Shown here one piece after another: positions 44,797 through 55,885 of a stretch of DNA of 64,000 nt (positions are counted from its first letter, which is position 1; each line of letters opens with the position of its first letter). Origin of the DNA: Bombardia bombarda (Eukaryota; Ascomycota; Sordariomycetes; Sordariales; Lasiosphaeriaceae); contig JAULSR010000004.1 of assembly GCA_030512295.1 (NCBI GenBank), forward strand, positions 310,001 to 374,000, written 5' to 3'. The position numbers and the translations under genes were made by a program. The notes beneath the pieces are model-generated. The model worked only from the letters and a program-made list of their open reading frames with translations. It was not told the DNA's origin and did no database searches.

Positions 44797-46933
44797 CTAT
44801 GCGTTCGCTGGCCGTTGTTGTTGTTGCTGTTGTTGTTGCTGCTGCTGCTGCTGAGGTGCTACATCATCCCAGCCCCATACCTGAGACAGGTAGCGAGCCA
44901 TGTTTACGCGCTTGGAGCGCATCTCTACTATCCACGGGTGGTCGAGCATACGCCATGGGCTGGCTCGGCGATTGGGGTCTTTCTCGAGGCTGTAAATATA
45001 GTTGTTAGTATGCAAGCCAGTAGATAAACCTCAAGATGGGTAAACTCCAAAAGAACATACCAGCACTCAATAAAATACTTAAAGTTGTCGCTCCAATAGA
45101 TATTCGCGTCCGGCTCGTCCTTGAGCTTCGGAATCGGCTGGCGAACAATGTAGGTCAAGAGGTCAATCAACCCAGCACGGGGCTGCATCTCGGTGCCGTC
45201 GGCGGGGAAAGGGAAGCGGTGCTGCGCAACCTCGAGCAGAGTCACGCCCGTGGACCAGACATCCGATGTGATGGTGTACGTCTGGCCTGTGATGCGCTCT
45301 GGTGCCATGTAATAGCTTGTGCCGATAAACGTGTTCGCCTCACCCTTGGTGCCGAAGTCGCCCGAGACGCCGAAGTCGCACAGCTTGACCTCGCCATTGC
45401 GGCAGAGAAGAATGTTGCTGGGCTTGATATCGCGATGGATAATCTTTTTGCTGTGGAGATATGTCAAACCGTGGAGGACGCCCTCGGCGATCTTGCCGAG
45501 CACCTTCTCGCCAGTGCGGCCGCCAAGCCGCTTGACCTCCTTGTAGATGCTGTCCAGCGATCCGCCCTCGCAAAACTCCATGGCGATGGAGATGGTGGAT
45601 GTAGATGGGTCGACGAAGGCGCCGTAATACCGACAGATGTGTTCTGATGCGCACTCCTTGTTGAAACCCAACTCACGCACGATTTGCTTCTTAACATCGG
45701 GGTCCGGATTTGTTGTGATGACCTAGCAGTCTTCTGTTAGTCAAATATCCCCATGATCTCTGGGATCACCAATGTCCATGAATTATCATACCTTGAGCGC
45801 AAACACGGTGGTGCCACCGCTCAGCTTACACCTGGTCACGGCACCTCCAGCACCCTCGCCGAGACTGCCCAGCTCGATGATCCTCTTGTGATAGCTTGCG
45901 ATGCGCCACCCTTCGCTATCCAGATCCTCAACGTCCAGCGTCCTCGCCTTCTCCAAACTGAGCTTGTCGAAGCTCTCCAGCCCGTGCAAGCTGCCCTCCC
46001 TCTCCATGCCGATGCCGCCCAGGTTGCCGCTCTCGCTGGCATTCGAGTACAGCGAGCCGACGGCGGACACGGGGTCGGGGGTCCCCTGGGGCCGCCCGAT
46101 CCCGTACTGGCTGGCAAACGAAAGGGCGCTGAACTGCGACCCAGCACTGGTCGGATTGCTGGCGCGGCCGTCCAGCGGGCCGAAGCTGCCGCTTCTGCTG
46201 TGCGCCGCGCTGCTCTCGCTGCCTCCGCTCGCGCTCTGGCCCTGGGTGATGGCAGAGGACCGACCGCCGGGCTGCTGCTCGTGCGGCACCACGACCGAGC
46301 TCCCCATCGGGGTGGCCAGGTGTAGTACGGGCAGCGAGGGACGCCCTCCGGGACCGGCTGCTGAGTTGACCGGCTTGGCGTTGGGAGAGGGCGGTATGGC
46401 GAGGCCGAGGCGCGGTGTGCGGGCGCCGCCCGAGCGACCGCCCGGGAGGGCTGGGCGGAGTAGAGGCACCTGGGGCGACATTATCGGGACCGGTGTTGGC
46501 ATGTGTTGCATTACGGGCGTTGGGTTCGAAGCCTTGAACAGATTAATTCAAAACGTCAGCAAGAGCATTCGTAAACGAGTGAGCGAGCCAAGAATGGTGT
46601 TCCGCTCCTTTTCCTGCCTGCCTCAGGCTCTCTATGGCTGTCTGTCCGTCCTTGCTCGTTGTAGAACTGGGTAGGACGGAGGCTGGACAGAGGCAACCTG
46701 AACACTGAACACTGACAGTGGCCAGAGAGCCGAGCATAGCCATAGACGGCAGGGACCGGCAGGGGGGCGACACAACGAAAAAACAGGCACGCTTTTGCTC
46801 TGGGAAAAGACAGGACGGGAGTGTTTCAGGATGAAAGGAACAATCAACACACAAAGAAAGACGCAGAAGCAGAATAAGGGGCGGTGCCTACACGAGAGGC
46901 AGCGTCGCTGCTATTGTTCTCGTAATCGACCAT
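44797..46933 (-). CDS. mkk1: MAP kinase kinase of the cell-wall-integrity pathway (Mkk1/Mkk2 orthologue)
   Basis: Four exons: 46892-46933, 45792-46532, 45061-45722 and 44797-44989. The total of 1638 nt gives 545 aa. The short first exon (MVDYENNSSDAASR) joins ASNPTPVMQHM in phase; its 359-bp intron ends in an AAG acceptor, so this exon is the least sure. The regulatory region is Pro/Ser/Gly-rich to about residue 200, then the Mkk-type LESFDKLSLEKARTLDVEDL. The kinase domain has Lys261 (FALK), HRDIKPSN at 357, DFG at 377, GTSYYMAPERI at 396-406 and activation loop GEANTFIGT. The C terminus has 13 consecutive Gln. The protein is a cytoplasmic dual-specificity kinase between Bck1-type MAPKKK and Slt2-type MAPK. 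Intron 3 has a perfect TACTAAC branch point. Confidence 0.9.
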
Positions 46934-47349
46934 TTGGCCTGTCTGGGGGGAGGGAGCGGGCAGCGGCTGCCAGGCTCCTCTTTGACTATCACGATAGATA
47001 ATAGTGATTAGGTGTGTGGGTTAGGCAGATAGGCGGCTGAGCTGCACAAGCTGGTTATTGCCAATCGTGTCGTGGGTATCGTATCGATGGCGGTGCGTGC
47101 AGGAAAGCTGGTTCTTGGCTGATGCGCAGACGAGGCGGCGGCGGGCAGAAAGTCAACGATTATCAATGGGGGGCTTCTTGGGTTTGGAATAATAGGGCCG
47201 AAGAGGTGACGGCGTCGGATGCAGGTCGGTGCAAGACGCGATGTGGGAGGTGCGATAGAGAAAGCTGTGCGACGCTTCCAGCACCAGGTCGGTCAGGTCA
47301 GTGGAGGTTGGCGGTGGGCGATATCGATGTCTCGCTGTCGCTTGTTGGT

Positions 47350-47376
47350 GTCGCTGTCGCTGTCGCTGTCGCTGTC
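47350..47376. repeat. (GTCGCT)n hexanucleotide repeat
   Basis: Four and a half GTCGCT units upstream of the MKK gene. Confidence 0.85.
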
Positions 47377-47422
47377 CGGGCTGGACTGACGTATGCGTTT
47401 GTGGTGGTGTGTGTGGTGTGTG

Positions 47423-47442
47423 TCGGTCGGTCGGTCGGTCGG
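47423..47442. repeat. (TCGG)5 microsatellite
   Basis: Five TCGG units in intergenic DNA. Confidence 0.9.
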
Positions 47443-49623
47443 CCGCTTGATGGCTGCAGCAGTCTATTCTGCTGTGTAGGTAGTAGACTGGGCAGGCAGT
47501 AGTATGGTAACTACCTTATTGTTGTCTACTATGTGTGGTGTGTAAAGGCAGGGTAGCGAACGAAGGGCGGCTTCCTGCGTCGTCGGTCGTCGGTCGTCTG
47601 CTGATGGGTGATGGACGGGCTGTGGCAATTACTAGAACGCTTCAACAAGTCGATGTTCAATCCTTTGGTTCTTGGCTTGGGAATCCCACAGCAGCCCCCC
47701 CTTACATAGGCAGGCTCGCAGGCAAGGACCCAACCGTTACGCATGTGTGTGCGGCGGGGGAGATGGACGACGCAGCCTGCGCAGCCAGGCGCCCGACCCT
47801 GGCCGTTCAGGCCTAGCGGGGCTAGGTAGCGAGCACTAGGGGGACTAGGGACTGTGCTGTTCAATGGTCCCAGCGCTGCCCAGGTCTGCCACGGTGCCCA
47901 GGCGGTGCCGGCGGCCAATGTGATGAGCCAGGGGTCTTGGGACTCGAAAGGCGGGGCGAATTGGGGTCGATTGGGGGGTAGCTTCCAGGTTGTCTCTTCT
48001 TGTCTCATCCAAACACTCTCTCATTCGATCAATAGCGAGAGATGGGATGTCAAGACCAAAAATGTTCAGATTTGTGGGATAATTTCTTGTACATAGTAGA
48101 CTAATTGTCTGTCTACTGTGTAGACTGTGTAGGAACCGCCACCAAAGACATGATCAGCACTGGCTGGATGCTGCAGAGATGCATCCGCGCCATTCCGCCC
48201 CAAGACAGCTTCCACAGACACGGACGTATCCTGTCGCTTCCGCTCGCTTCTGGTAATTGCAAGTTGTGACTTCTCAAGCCAAGTTACCATGTCCAACGTG
48301 AGCCGCACTGTGATGTCCCACTGTATTCGTCGGTTCATCTTGCTTGCATGACAGACTGACGTGAGCGAGAGGGAACGACGAGATGAACATGGCCGAACTG
48401 ATCTTGCACTGCATGCACATGTTTTCACAACGCAAAGATAAAGCTGCAACATCACCACAATCTCTCAGAGTCTCTCTCATTAGGCATACCTATGGACAAC
48501 ACTGTGCATGGCCTGGACCCCCGGTTGATGCTGATGCTCAGGCCCCCCGCAGTTGGGGGTAATTGTAAACGGTCGGTGCTCGTATTGGTGGCCTTTGGTG
48601 GCCTTGGTGGTCTCGGTGGTGGATGGGTGGATGAGTGGATGGATCGATTCCATGATAGATGGATCGAATCCCATTGACTGTGCCTCTCAAGCAGCACAAC
48701 GTGGTTCCGAATCGCTGACTGCTGATGATCTGCTGTCACGATCAGACGATAAGCTTCCTTAGAGGCAGACAGCTCACATACCTACCTACCTACCTAGGAC
48801 CTAGGACTGAGTGCGAGTGCCGTGGTTCCACACATCTTGTCTGTCCTACACTACTACCTTAGCAAAGCCAGAAGTGCAAGTCTACTGTCATGACTGTGTA
48901 AGTTGCATTTCCAAAACAGCCCGCTGGGGGGGGGCCATACAGCTCGATCTGCAAACAGGGTTGCAGTGTATTTTCCCAAGCGCCCGCGGCCCAAGATGCA
49001 TGGAGGCGGGCGGCGGGCGGCGGGCGGCGAGATTGGCGCCTGCTTTTTCAGCGATACAGGCAGTTCCATACCGTGCGAGCCGTGTAAGCGCCCAAGAGAG
49101 ACCCAAGAGGCGCTACAGACTGCGTTTCACGTTTGTCTGTGGGTCGCCAAGCGGCCCCCACCTTTCCTGTCGCGAAACCTCTCCCCTTCCACAATACGAG
49201 GACGGGAGTTACTTCTGATAACAGTACAAGTTGACCGAGACTAATCTCAGATATAACAGCTTCTACACATAACCTTTACAAAATGGTGGTGATATTATAG
49301 AACTTGTATGGCGTTAATCATGCTTATATCAAGAGACGTAAACAAGATTCTGTTGAACACTTGCGATATGGGTTCAACGCAGGACGTCCCATCTGTAGGG
49401 GTACCTTTTTAATGTGGGGCACGATACTAACCTGCTGCGATTGGCGTGCAAAAGCTAAAATAATTTTCTGGAGCTTTGATCATCAACAGCCTCACACCTG
49501 ATACGAAATATCCACATGCCACCATATCTTTTCTCATAAAATTGCTGGTACACGACACACATATTACGATTTCACAGGGCCAATTCATAAAACCGTAGAC
49601 GTCGTCTGTAAAGACTCACAGCA

Positions 49624-51444
49624 ATGCCGTCGGCAGCCGCCGCCGCCCCTACAAAAATGGCCAAGAACTCGTTCAAGAAGGCCTCAGGAGGCAAGGCCGA
49701 CAAGGTCAAAGCCCCTGTTATTGCCCCTGTTATTGCCACCGTTATGGATGAGGAGGATGGGGATGACCAACTCGATGGATCAAGTGACGACTTGGCTTCC
49801 TCAGACGAGGCCGACGACGACGATGAATCAGGAGAGGATGAGGACGAGGAGGACCAAAATGCCGGTTCTGGATCAGAGTCTGGGTCCGGGTCTGACTCTG
49901 GGTCTGACTCTGGGTCTGACTCCGACTCCGACTCCCTAGACAGCGACGGCCCGAGAAAACGGCGGCGCAAGTCCCCCGAGACGGCTGTCCCCGTCCCCAT
50001 CTTCAAGTCGGCCTTCACCGTGCCGTCACGCATCAAGCGCGCCGCCGCCAAAGAGCCGGCCACAGAACCAACCGACGCAGAAATCAAGGCCCTCCTCCAG
50101 ATACCCGAGACCTCGCACCGGATCACGGCCCCCCTCGACGCCAGCACCACCTTCGAGTCTCTCAACGTCGAGCCCTGGCTCGTCCAGGCCCTGTCCAACA
50201 TGGCCATCAAGCGGCCCACGGGCATCCAAAAGGGCTGCATCCCCGAGATCCTCGCCGGCAGGGACTGCATCGGCGGCAGCCGCACCGGCTCCGGCAAGAC
50301 CGTCGCCTTCGCCGTGCCCGTGCTGCAGAAATGGGCCGAGAACCCGTCCGCCATCTTCGCCCTCGTCCTCACCCCCACCCGCGAGCTCGCGCTCCAGATC
50401 TACGAGCAGATCAAGGCCATCTCCTCCCCGCAGTCCCTCAAGGCCGTCCTCATCACCGGCGGCTCCGACATGCGGCCGCAGGCCATCGCCCTCGCCCAGC
50501 GCCCGCACATCATCATCGCCACCCCCGGCCGCCTCGCCGACCACATCCGCACCTCGGGCGAGGACACCATCTGCGGCCTGCGCCGCGTCCGCTTCGTCGT
50601 CCTCGACGAGGCCGACCGCCTCCTCGCCGCCAACAACGCCGGCAGCATGCTCCCCGACGTCGAGGAGTGCCTCAAGGCCCTGCCACCCCCCGCCCAGCGC
50701 CAGACCCTCCTCTTCACCGCCACCATGACCCCCGAGGTCCGCGCCCTGAAAGACATGCCCCGCGCCCCCGGCCGCGCCCCCGTCTTCATCTGCGAGGTCG
50801 ACACCCAGACCCTCGCCATCCCCGCCACCCTCCACCAGACCCACCTCCAGGTCCCCGTCAGCTACCGCGAGCACTACCTCCACATGCTCCTCCTCACCCC
50901 CCAAAACGTCTCCAAATCAATCATCATCTTCTGCAACCGCACCGCCACCGCCAAATTCCTCCACCACCTCCTCTTCCTCCTCGACCACCGCGTCACCTCG
51001 CTGCACTCCAAGCTGCCCCAGCGCCAGCGCATCGACAACCTCGGCCGCTTCCGCGCCTCGGCCGCCCGCATCCTCGTCGCCACCGACGTCGCCGCCCGCG
51101 GCCTCGACATCCCCGAGGTCAAGATGGTCGTCAACTACGACATCCCCCGCGACCCCGACGACTACATCCACCGCGTCGGCAGAACGGCCCGTGCCGGCCG
51201 CAAGGGCGACGCCGTCACCATCGTCGGCCAGCGCGACGTCGATCTGGTCTTGGCCATCGAGCAGCGCGTCGGCAGGCAGCTCGAGCCCTGGCACGAGGAG
51301 GGCGTCAACCTCGAGACCCGCGTCCTGCGCGACGCCCTCAAGATCGTCGGCGAGAAGAAGCTCGAGGCCGGGCTGGAGGTCGAGGAGAGCAGAGAGGTTG
51401 GTGGTAAGAGGAAGCGGACCAAGCAGAAGCTCATCAAGATGTGA
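49624..51444 (+). CDS. DBP8: ATP-dependent RNA helicase Dbp8 (DEAD box)
   Basis: Single exon, 606 aa. The N-terminal ~170 residues are charged: Asp/Glu/Ser runs at about 45-105 including Gly-Ser/Asp repeats, then PRKRRRKS, a nuclear-localisation-like cluster. The helicase core has the Q motif FESLNVEPWLVQALSNMAIK (about 177) with PTGIQ, Walker A SRTGSGKT (219-226), PTRELA, GG, TPGRL, DEAD near 328, TAT (family SAT), IIIFCNRT, ARGLDIP and HRVGRTAR near 516. The IKRPTGIQKGCIPEILAGRD and GGSRTGSGKT forms are typical of Dbp8, a nucleolar helicase for 40S pre-ribosome processing, stimulated by Esf2 in yeast. The C terminus is basic (GKRKRTKQKLIK). Codon choice is strongly C-ended, which creates long shadow frames on both strands. 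Confidence 0.93.
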   Translation: MPSAAAAAPTKMAKNSFKKASGGKADKVKAPVIAPVIATVMDEEDGDDQLDGSSDDLASSDEADDDDESGEDEDEEDQNAGSGSESGSGSDSGSDSGSDSDSDSLDSDGPRKRRRKSPETAVPVPIFKSAFTVPSRIKRAAAKEPATEPTDAEIKALLQIPETSHRITAPLDASTTFESLNVEPWLVQALSNMAIKRPTGIQKGCIPEILAGRDCIGGSRTGSGKTVAFAVPVLQKWAENPSAIFALVLTPTRELALQIYEQIKAISSPQSLKAVLITGGSDMRPQAIALAQRPHIIIATPGRLADHIRTSGEDTICGLRRVRFVVLDEADRLLAANNAGSMLPDVEECLKALPPPAQRQTLLFTATMTPEVRALKDMPRAPGRAPVFICEVDTQTLAIPATLHQTHLQVPVSYREHYLHMLLLTPQNVSKSIIIFCNRTATAKFLHHLLFLLDHRVTSLHSKLPQRQRIDNLGRFRASAARILVATDVAARGLDIPEVKMVVNYDIPRDPDDYIHRVGRTARAGRKGDAVTIVGQRDVDLVLAIEQRVGRQLEPWHEEGVNLETRVLRDALKIVGEKKLEAGLEVEESREVGGKRKRTKQKLIKM

Positions 51445-52657
51445 TTGATGATATGGCTTGTTTCATTCGTATGATTCTTCTTTTTTTCTCGGTTGGGTAC
51501 ATAGATAAAATGAGGGGATAAGCAAAATAATAGATAGATACCTCAATAGTTGCCACTTCTGACCTTCATGTTTTAGCATCAGTGCATACTGCATAAACAC
51601 ATCACTATTTTCATACACTTTCATACACCATGTATCAAACAACTAGAGGTAGCTGGGTAGCACTTTGCTTGATTGTCGCATAAATGAGAAAGCTCAGAGT
51701 CAGCACATGATCTTATATCAGAACACCAAAGAGCTCAAATCATCGACAAGTCACGGATACTAGGAAATACTCATGTAACATGTAAACCACCCCCAATTTT
51801 GTTTGTTCGTATGTGCCTGCAGCCATCTATGTACCTATGTGAAAGGGTATCAAGTCCTCAATGGTAAATTGGTATCATCTCGCGAATTCTTCTCTATCCC
51901 AGCGCCAAACAGCAACCAAGAGCCACCTAGAGCAATATATACCCGAGCAGAAAACCAAACAACAACATGACCGCCCCGATCAATCAAGATATCGCGAGCC
52001 GTACTCCGTCGTATGCACAGATGCCAGCAAACATAGCAAAAAGAAAAGATTTCCCAATCCCAGGTTAACTCCGCCAACCTTCATGATGTCATATGTGTAA
52101 TTACAAGCTGGGAAAAGGAAGAGTATGAGTATGAAGTAGGAGTATGTGACATCGCCTGCAGCACTTGCAGACACACACAGCGTGCATGTATCAGCTTCGT
52201 TCCTTGGAATAGGTGCCCAGGAGATGAGCACGCTCCATTTGCTGAGCATCTCATAACAGGAACAGTCATGAGCGTCTGCCCAGTCAAAAGCAGGAGGAAA
52301 GAAAGTCAGAAGCACAAGATTTCAGTAGCTCGAAAGATGTCGTGCGTGAAATAGCGTCCGAAATACTGCATAGTAGTCTAACATTGACCAAGCCAGGGGA
52401 GCGACTGCAGCTTTGAGAAAGAAGCATGGTCAAAAAATTTCTGGTTGCAGTCTTGGTCGTCTTCATGAGATGTGATGATCAGCCCAGCCAAATAGCGATC
52501 AAATTTGACCACAAGGTCCCAGAAGGAACTAGAAGGGCGCGTGCAAAGCATACTATGCAGTAGCAAGTATGTTGAGTCGGAGCAAGAGAAAGGGCGGCAT
52601 TGCTTCAGGCCCATGTATCAGAATACTGGTGCCGTCGATCTTGACAAAAGATCAAGT
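51445..52657. other. Convergent 3' intergenic region
   Basis: 1.2 kb of AT-richer DNA between dbp8 and pus7 stop codons. I see no gene. Confidence 0.6.
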
Positions 52658-55600
52658 TCAGGCAGGTGACATAGCACGCAGTCCCGACTTGTCTTCGGGA
52701 TGGGCGCCTGTGAGTTCTCGCAGGACAACGGTTGCATAGTTGCTGGCCTTGAGCTGGAATTTCAGGATCACGGCGACCCTCTTAGCGTTCGGGTCGTCGC
52801 CGCCAGTTACGGCGTTGTTGTTTACATCCACGAGGGGGTTCGGGGAAGGAGGGAAGAGCTCAGGCATGATGATGGAAGCAGCCTTGGTCTCCTTGGTCTC
52901 ATTGGTCTCGGCAACGGAATCACCTGTCTTCTTTTCCGTGGAGAAGGCAGAGCCTGCCACAGAGGAAACATCAGGCATCTTCGGTCCGTACCAGCCCATC
53001 GGATCGGCTGCGGATGGCTTGTACTCAGTCTCCGAGTTCCCTTGGCCTGGCTGCGCTTGTAGTTCAGTGGACATATCGATGTCTGTGGCCTCCTGTCTAG
53101 CGAAGCCCACCAGGGTTGATGGGGTAGTTGGAGCAGAGCCGTCATTGGCTGGGAGTCCAGTGAAACCAGTAGCCGCACTCATAGAAGATTCTCCAGTCTT
53201 GGTCTCGACGCTGGTATCATCGATATCCATAGCAGACGTCGGTGGAGGAGAAAATAGGGCTGCAATATCCGAAAGGGATTGGGTTGATGGCACTGCCTGT
53301 AAAGACGGCGAGGGGAGAACGGGGGAATCATCTGAGCGAGGTACTTCGCTCTCCAATTGCTGGTGGTGTCGCGCAACCTTAATACGCTTAGCATTGCCGT
53401 CAATTCCGGTGCGAACCCAAGTCTCTTTAATTCCAGTAACATCATCCGAAGCAGGCTCCTCGGAGGCTTTGCGACGCCGTTCAGGGGTCAGCGCCTTATC
53501 ATACTGTGCGGGATTGCTAGCGAAATGGTTCCAGCTAGCGAACCCGGACGAAGTAGAGGCTGAAGTGGTAGGGGTGGCAGCAGGCTTCTCCAAAGACTTC
53601 TTATGGTTACAAAGGTCTAGGTCCGTTGGGTGCATCTGCTCTGTGTCGTCTGTATAGATGCGCACGGCATACTGAGGCTCGCCAATGAAACGACCGATAA
53701 GATGGCGGTAATTGCCGCTCAGACTGAATTCTCTATGCTTGCGGCGCATATCGAAGGGGTCCAGCTCACCATTCTCCAGCTTCTTCATGAAATCCGCATA
53801 ATATTCGCCGATATCATTGCGAGGGTAGATGATATCGTAGCCGGGTGTAGGAAGGACAACGTCAAAGATGGTATATTTCCCGCTGCTCACATCTTCTTTT
53901 GTCAGGGCACGAGCCTGTACATAAAAACTATCATCATCTTCGATATCTGACAGAACCTCAGCATCATCGTTTGCCATGGTGCGGTCAATCGTCTCGTTTT
54001 GGACTAGTACAAGGTCTCCCTCGATAACAGTTGGGCCATACTTGGACCAGCGACGGGTGGCCACAAAGTTCCAAACATACGACTGATACGCATGGATGTA
54101 CATCATGCGCATGCCACGAGTGACGCTCAAGAGAGCGCCCATGAAGTCCTTGGGGTCTCTGCCAAGGTGACGAATAATGGAAGCTTCGGCGCTGAACCGC
54201 TTGGGAAGGGCCTCCAGGGCTTTGTTGGCATTCCTTGTCGTCTTCCAGGTTGTGATTGCACGAGCACGAAGAGCATCATCGCGGCTGTTGTTAAAGTCGT
54301 TATTGCCGTGATGATGGGCGGGCTGAACCTTTTCAAACATGTCGTTGAGAAACTCATCGTCAACGTGCAAGATATCGTCCGTAACGCCTTCAAAGTCGCC
54401 CTTGAGGACCTTCATCCCAAGTACATGAGTTCCAATGGTGTGGGTGCCAAAGCGCTGGAGACCAAAATAGTTGATGTAGCCATGCTTCTTCATGTAGGCA
54501 AGGCCGAATTCGACCGCCTCTTGAATCATTTTGGCGCGTCGCTGAACAGAGCAGCCTACACCAATATCTCCAAGGATCTGGCAGTTCTTCAGCGTGATGA
54601 CGAACTCATTTCCGCCGTGCTGGCCAAGTTGAAGGGGGTCCGGGAGATGCTTAAAATCCCCAATCTTTACGTTAGGGAGTCTTGAGTTCAGCCAAACCAT
54701 GTCGGACGCACGCTGTCTGGCGACGCTGATACGCTGCACCGTACCGGCACGACGATCCTTTGTACCCGCGAACCCGAAGTTTGTCGCCTTAATTTTGAGG
54801 AGACGTGCAATAGTGTTGATTGCGTCCATTGTATCCTTGTTCTCTTTGTATAGCGTGAAGTGGAGATATTCACCACCGAGCTCATTGAAGTTCTTGTGAC
54901 CGCCCTGTTTCCGGGGGAAACGGTCAGTGCTACGACCGCCCGGCACCTGGCCAGCAATACCCTTGCCACGAGTGGAAGTGGCCCACTTCGCAGGAGTGGC
55001 CGTAATGACTCCAACATTGTTAGCAAGAGTTTCGAGACGACCACCAAAGATTCGGCGGATTTCCTAAGACTTTGTAAGCAGGAATTCGGCGTTCCCAGTT
55101 GCCAATTGACGTGTACATACCTGATGGATGTTCGCCCGTGCTGTTCTATCATTAACAGCCTCGAATACGACAGCCCGCTCGCTGCCAGGGATCTGCTTCT
55201 TGGCCTGAATCTTGGTATCCAGGCTGACTAGGTTCTCGGCAATAGGTCCTCCAAGTAATTTGTCGAGAATAATTTTGTCCTCATCTGAGATGGGCTGGAC
55301 AACAGGCGTTTTGTCGACTTGGGGTACAGTGCTGGGCTCTGCCTTGATAGGTTGGCTGGCGGGAGCAGGGCGAGTGCTGGAGACGCCGTTCTGAATCTGG
55401 AAAACCCACAAAAAGTCAGTAAAGGCGAGTTACACTCAGAGATGAGGGCCGTTAGGTTTGGGGGGGGGAGTAAAAACCTGCTGCACCTGTACATGAGTTC
55501 CCTCATACTCAGTCAGATGAATCACTTTGCCATCTTTAGCAATCTCGTTAACAAGGAAGTCGGTATAACTAGATTAAGTTAGCAAGTGGCATGGGCTATA

Positions 55601-55885
55601 GCCAAAAGTATGGCCAAGCAAAAGTCATGGGTATAGATAGAAAGTGAAGTGAGAGTGAGATGAGGGCTTGGTGAGAGTGCGATGAAGAGACTTCGTGTCG
55701 ATGATGATTTGGCCGGCAATTGATCTCTAGGTTGAGCAGAGTTGATCGAGGTCTACTTACCGCTTGCGAACCTCGCCAGTCCAGGAGAAGTTGATGGGGG
55801 CAGTGCGTTGCGTGATGCCCAGCTTCTTCTCATTTTCGGCCTTCACGGCGGGCTGATGGTTGCCCTGACGCTGCTGAGCAGCCAT
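52658..55885 (-). CDS. PUS7: Pseudouridine synthase Pus7 (TruD family)
   Basis: Four exons: 55761-55885, about 55478-55568, 55121-55396 and 52658-55063. They total 2898 nt, 965 aa. The donor of exon 2 is ambiguous (GTTTTT after CAGCAG, or GTGCAG nine nt earlier); both keep the frame. TruD motifs: NFSWTGEVRKRYTDFLVNEI at the start, catalytic Asp267 in FAGTKDRRAGTVQRISV, GQHGGNEFVITLKNC, GYINYFGLQRFGT, and YQSYVWNFVATRRW. It isomerises uridine in U2 snRNA, 5S rRNA and tRNA positions 13 and 35 as known for yeast Pus7. About 200 residues between HKKSLEKP and GGDDPNAKRVAVILKFQLKA are Ser/Pro/Thr-rich and disordered, so the protein is larger than the yeast enzyme (676 aa). The last strand, NYATVVLRELT, closes the domain. 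Confidence 0.92.

Larger units (their letters stand above)
46934..49623. other. Long upstream region between divergent mkk and dbp8 genes
   Basis: 2.7 kb without a supported ORF. It contains (GTCGCT) repeats at 47350-47376, (TCGG)5 at 47423-47442, GGGGGGGCC near 48924-48934 and ACCTACCTACCTACCTAGG near 48780. The frames are short and lack domains. Confidence 0.5.

Noticed and set aside
50026..51407. Long ORFs in other frames of dbp8 (358 and 292 codons)
   Set aside because: Shadow frames of a GC3-rich DEAD-box gene; the helicase motifs are all in the frame starting at 49624.
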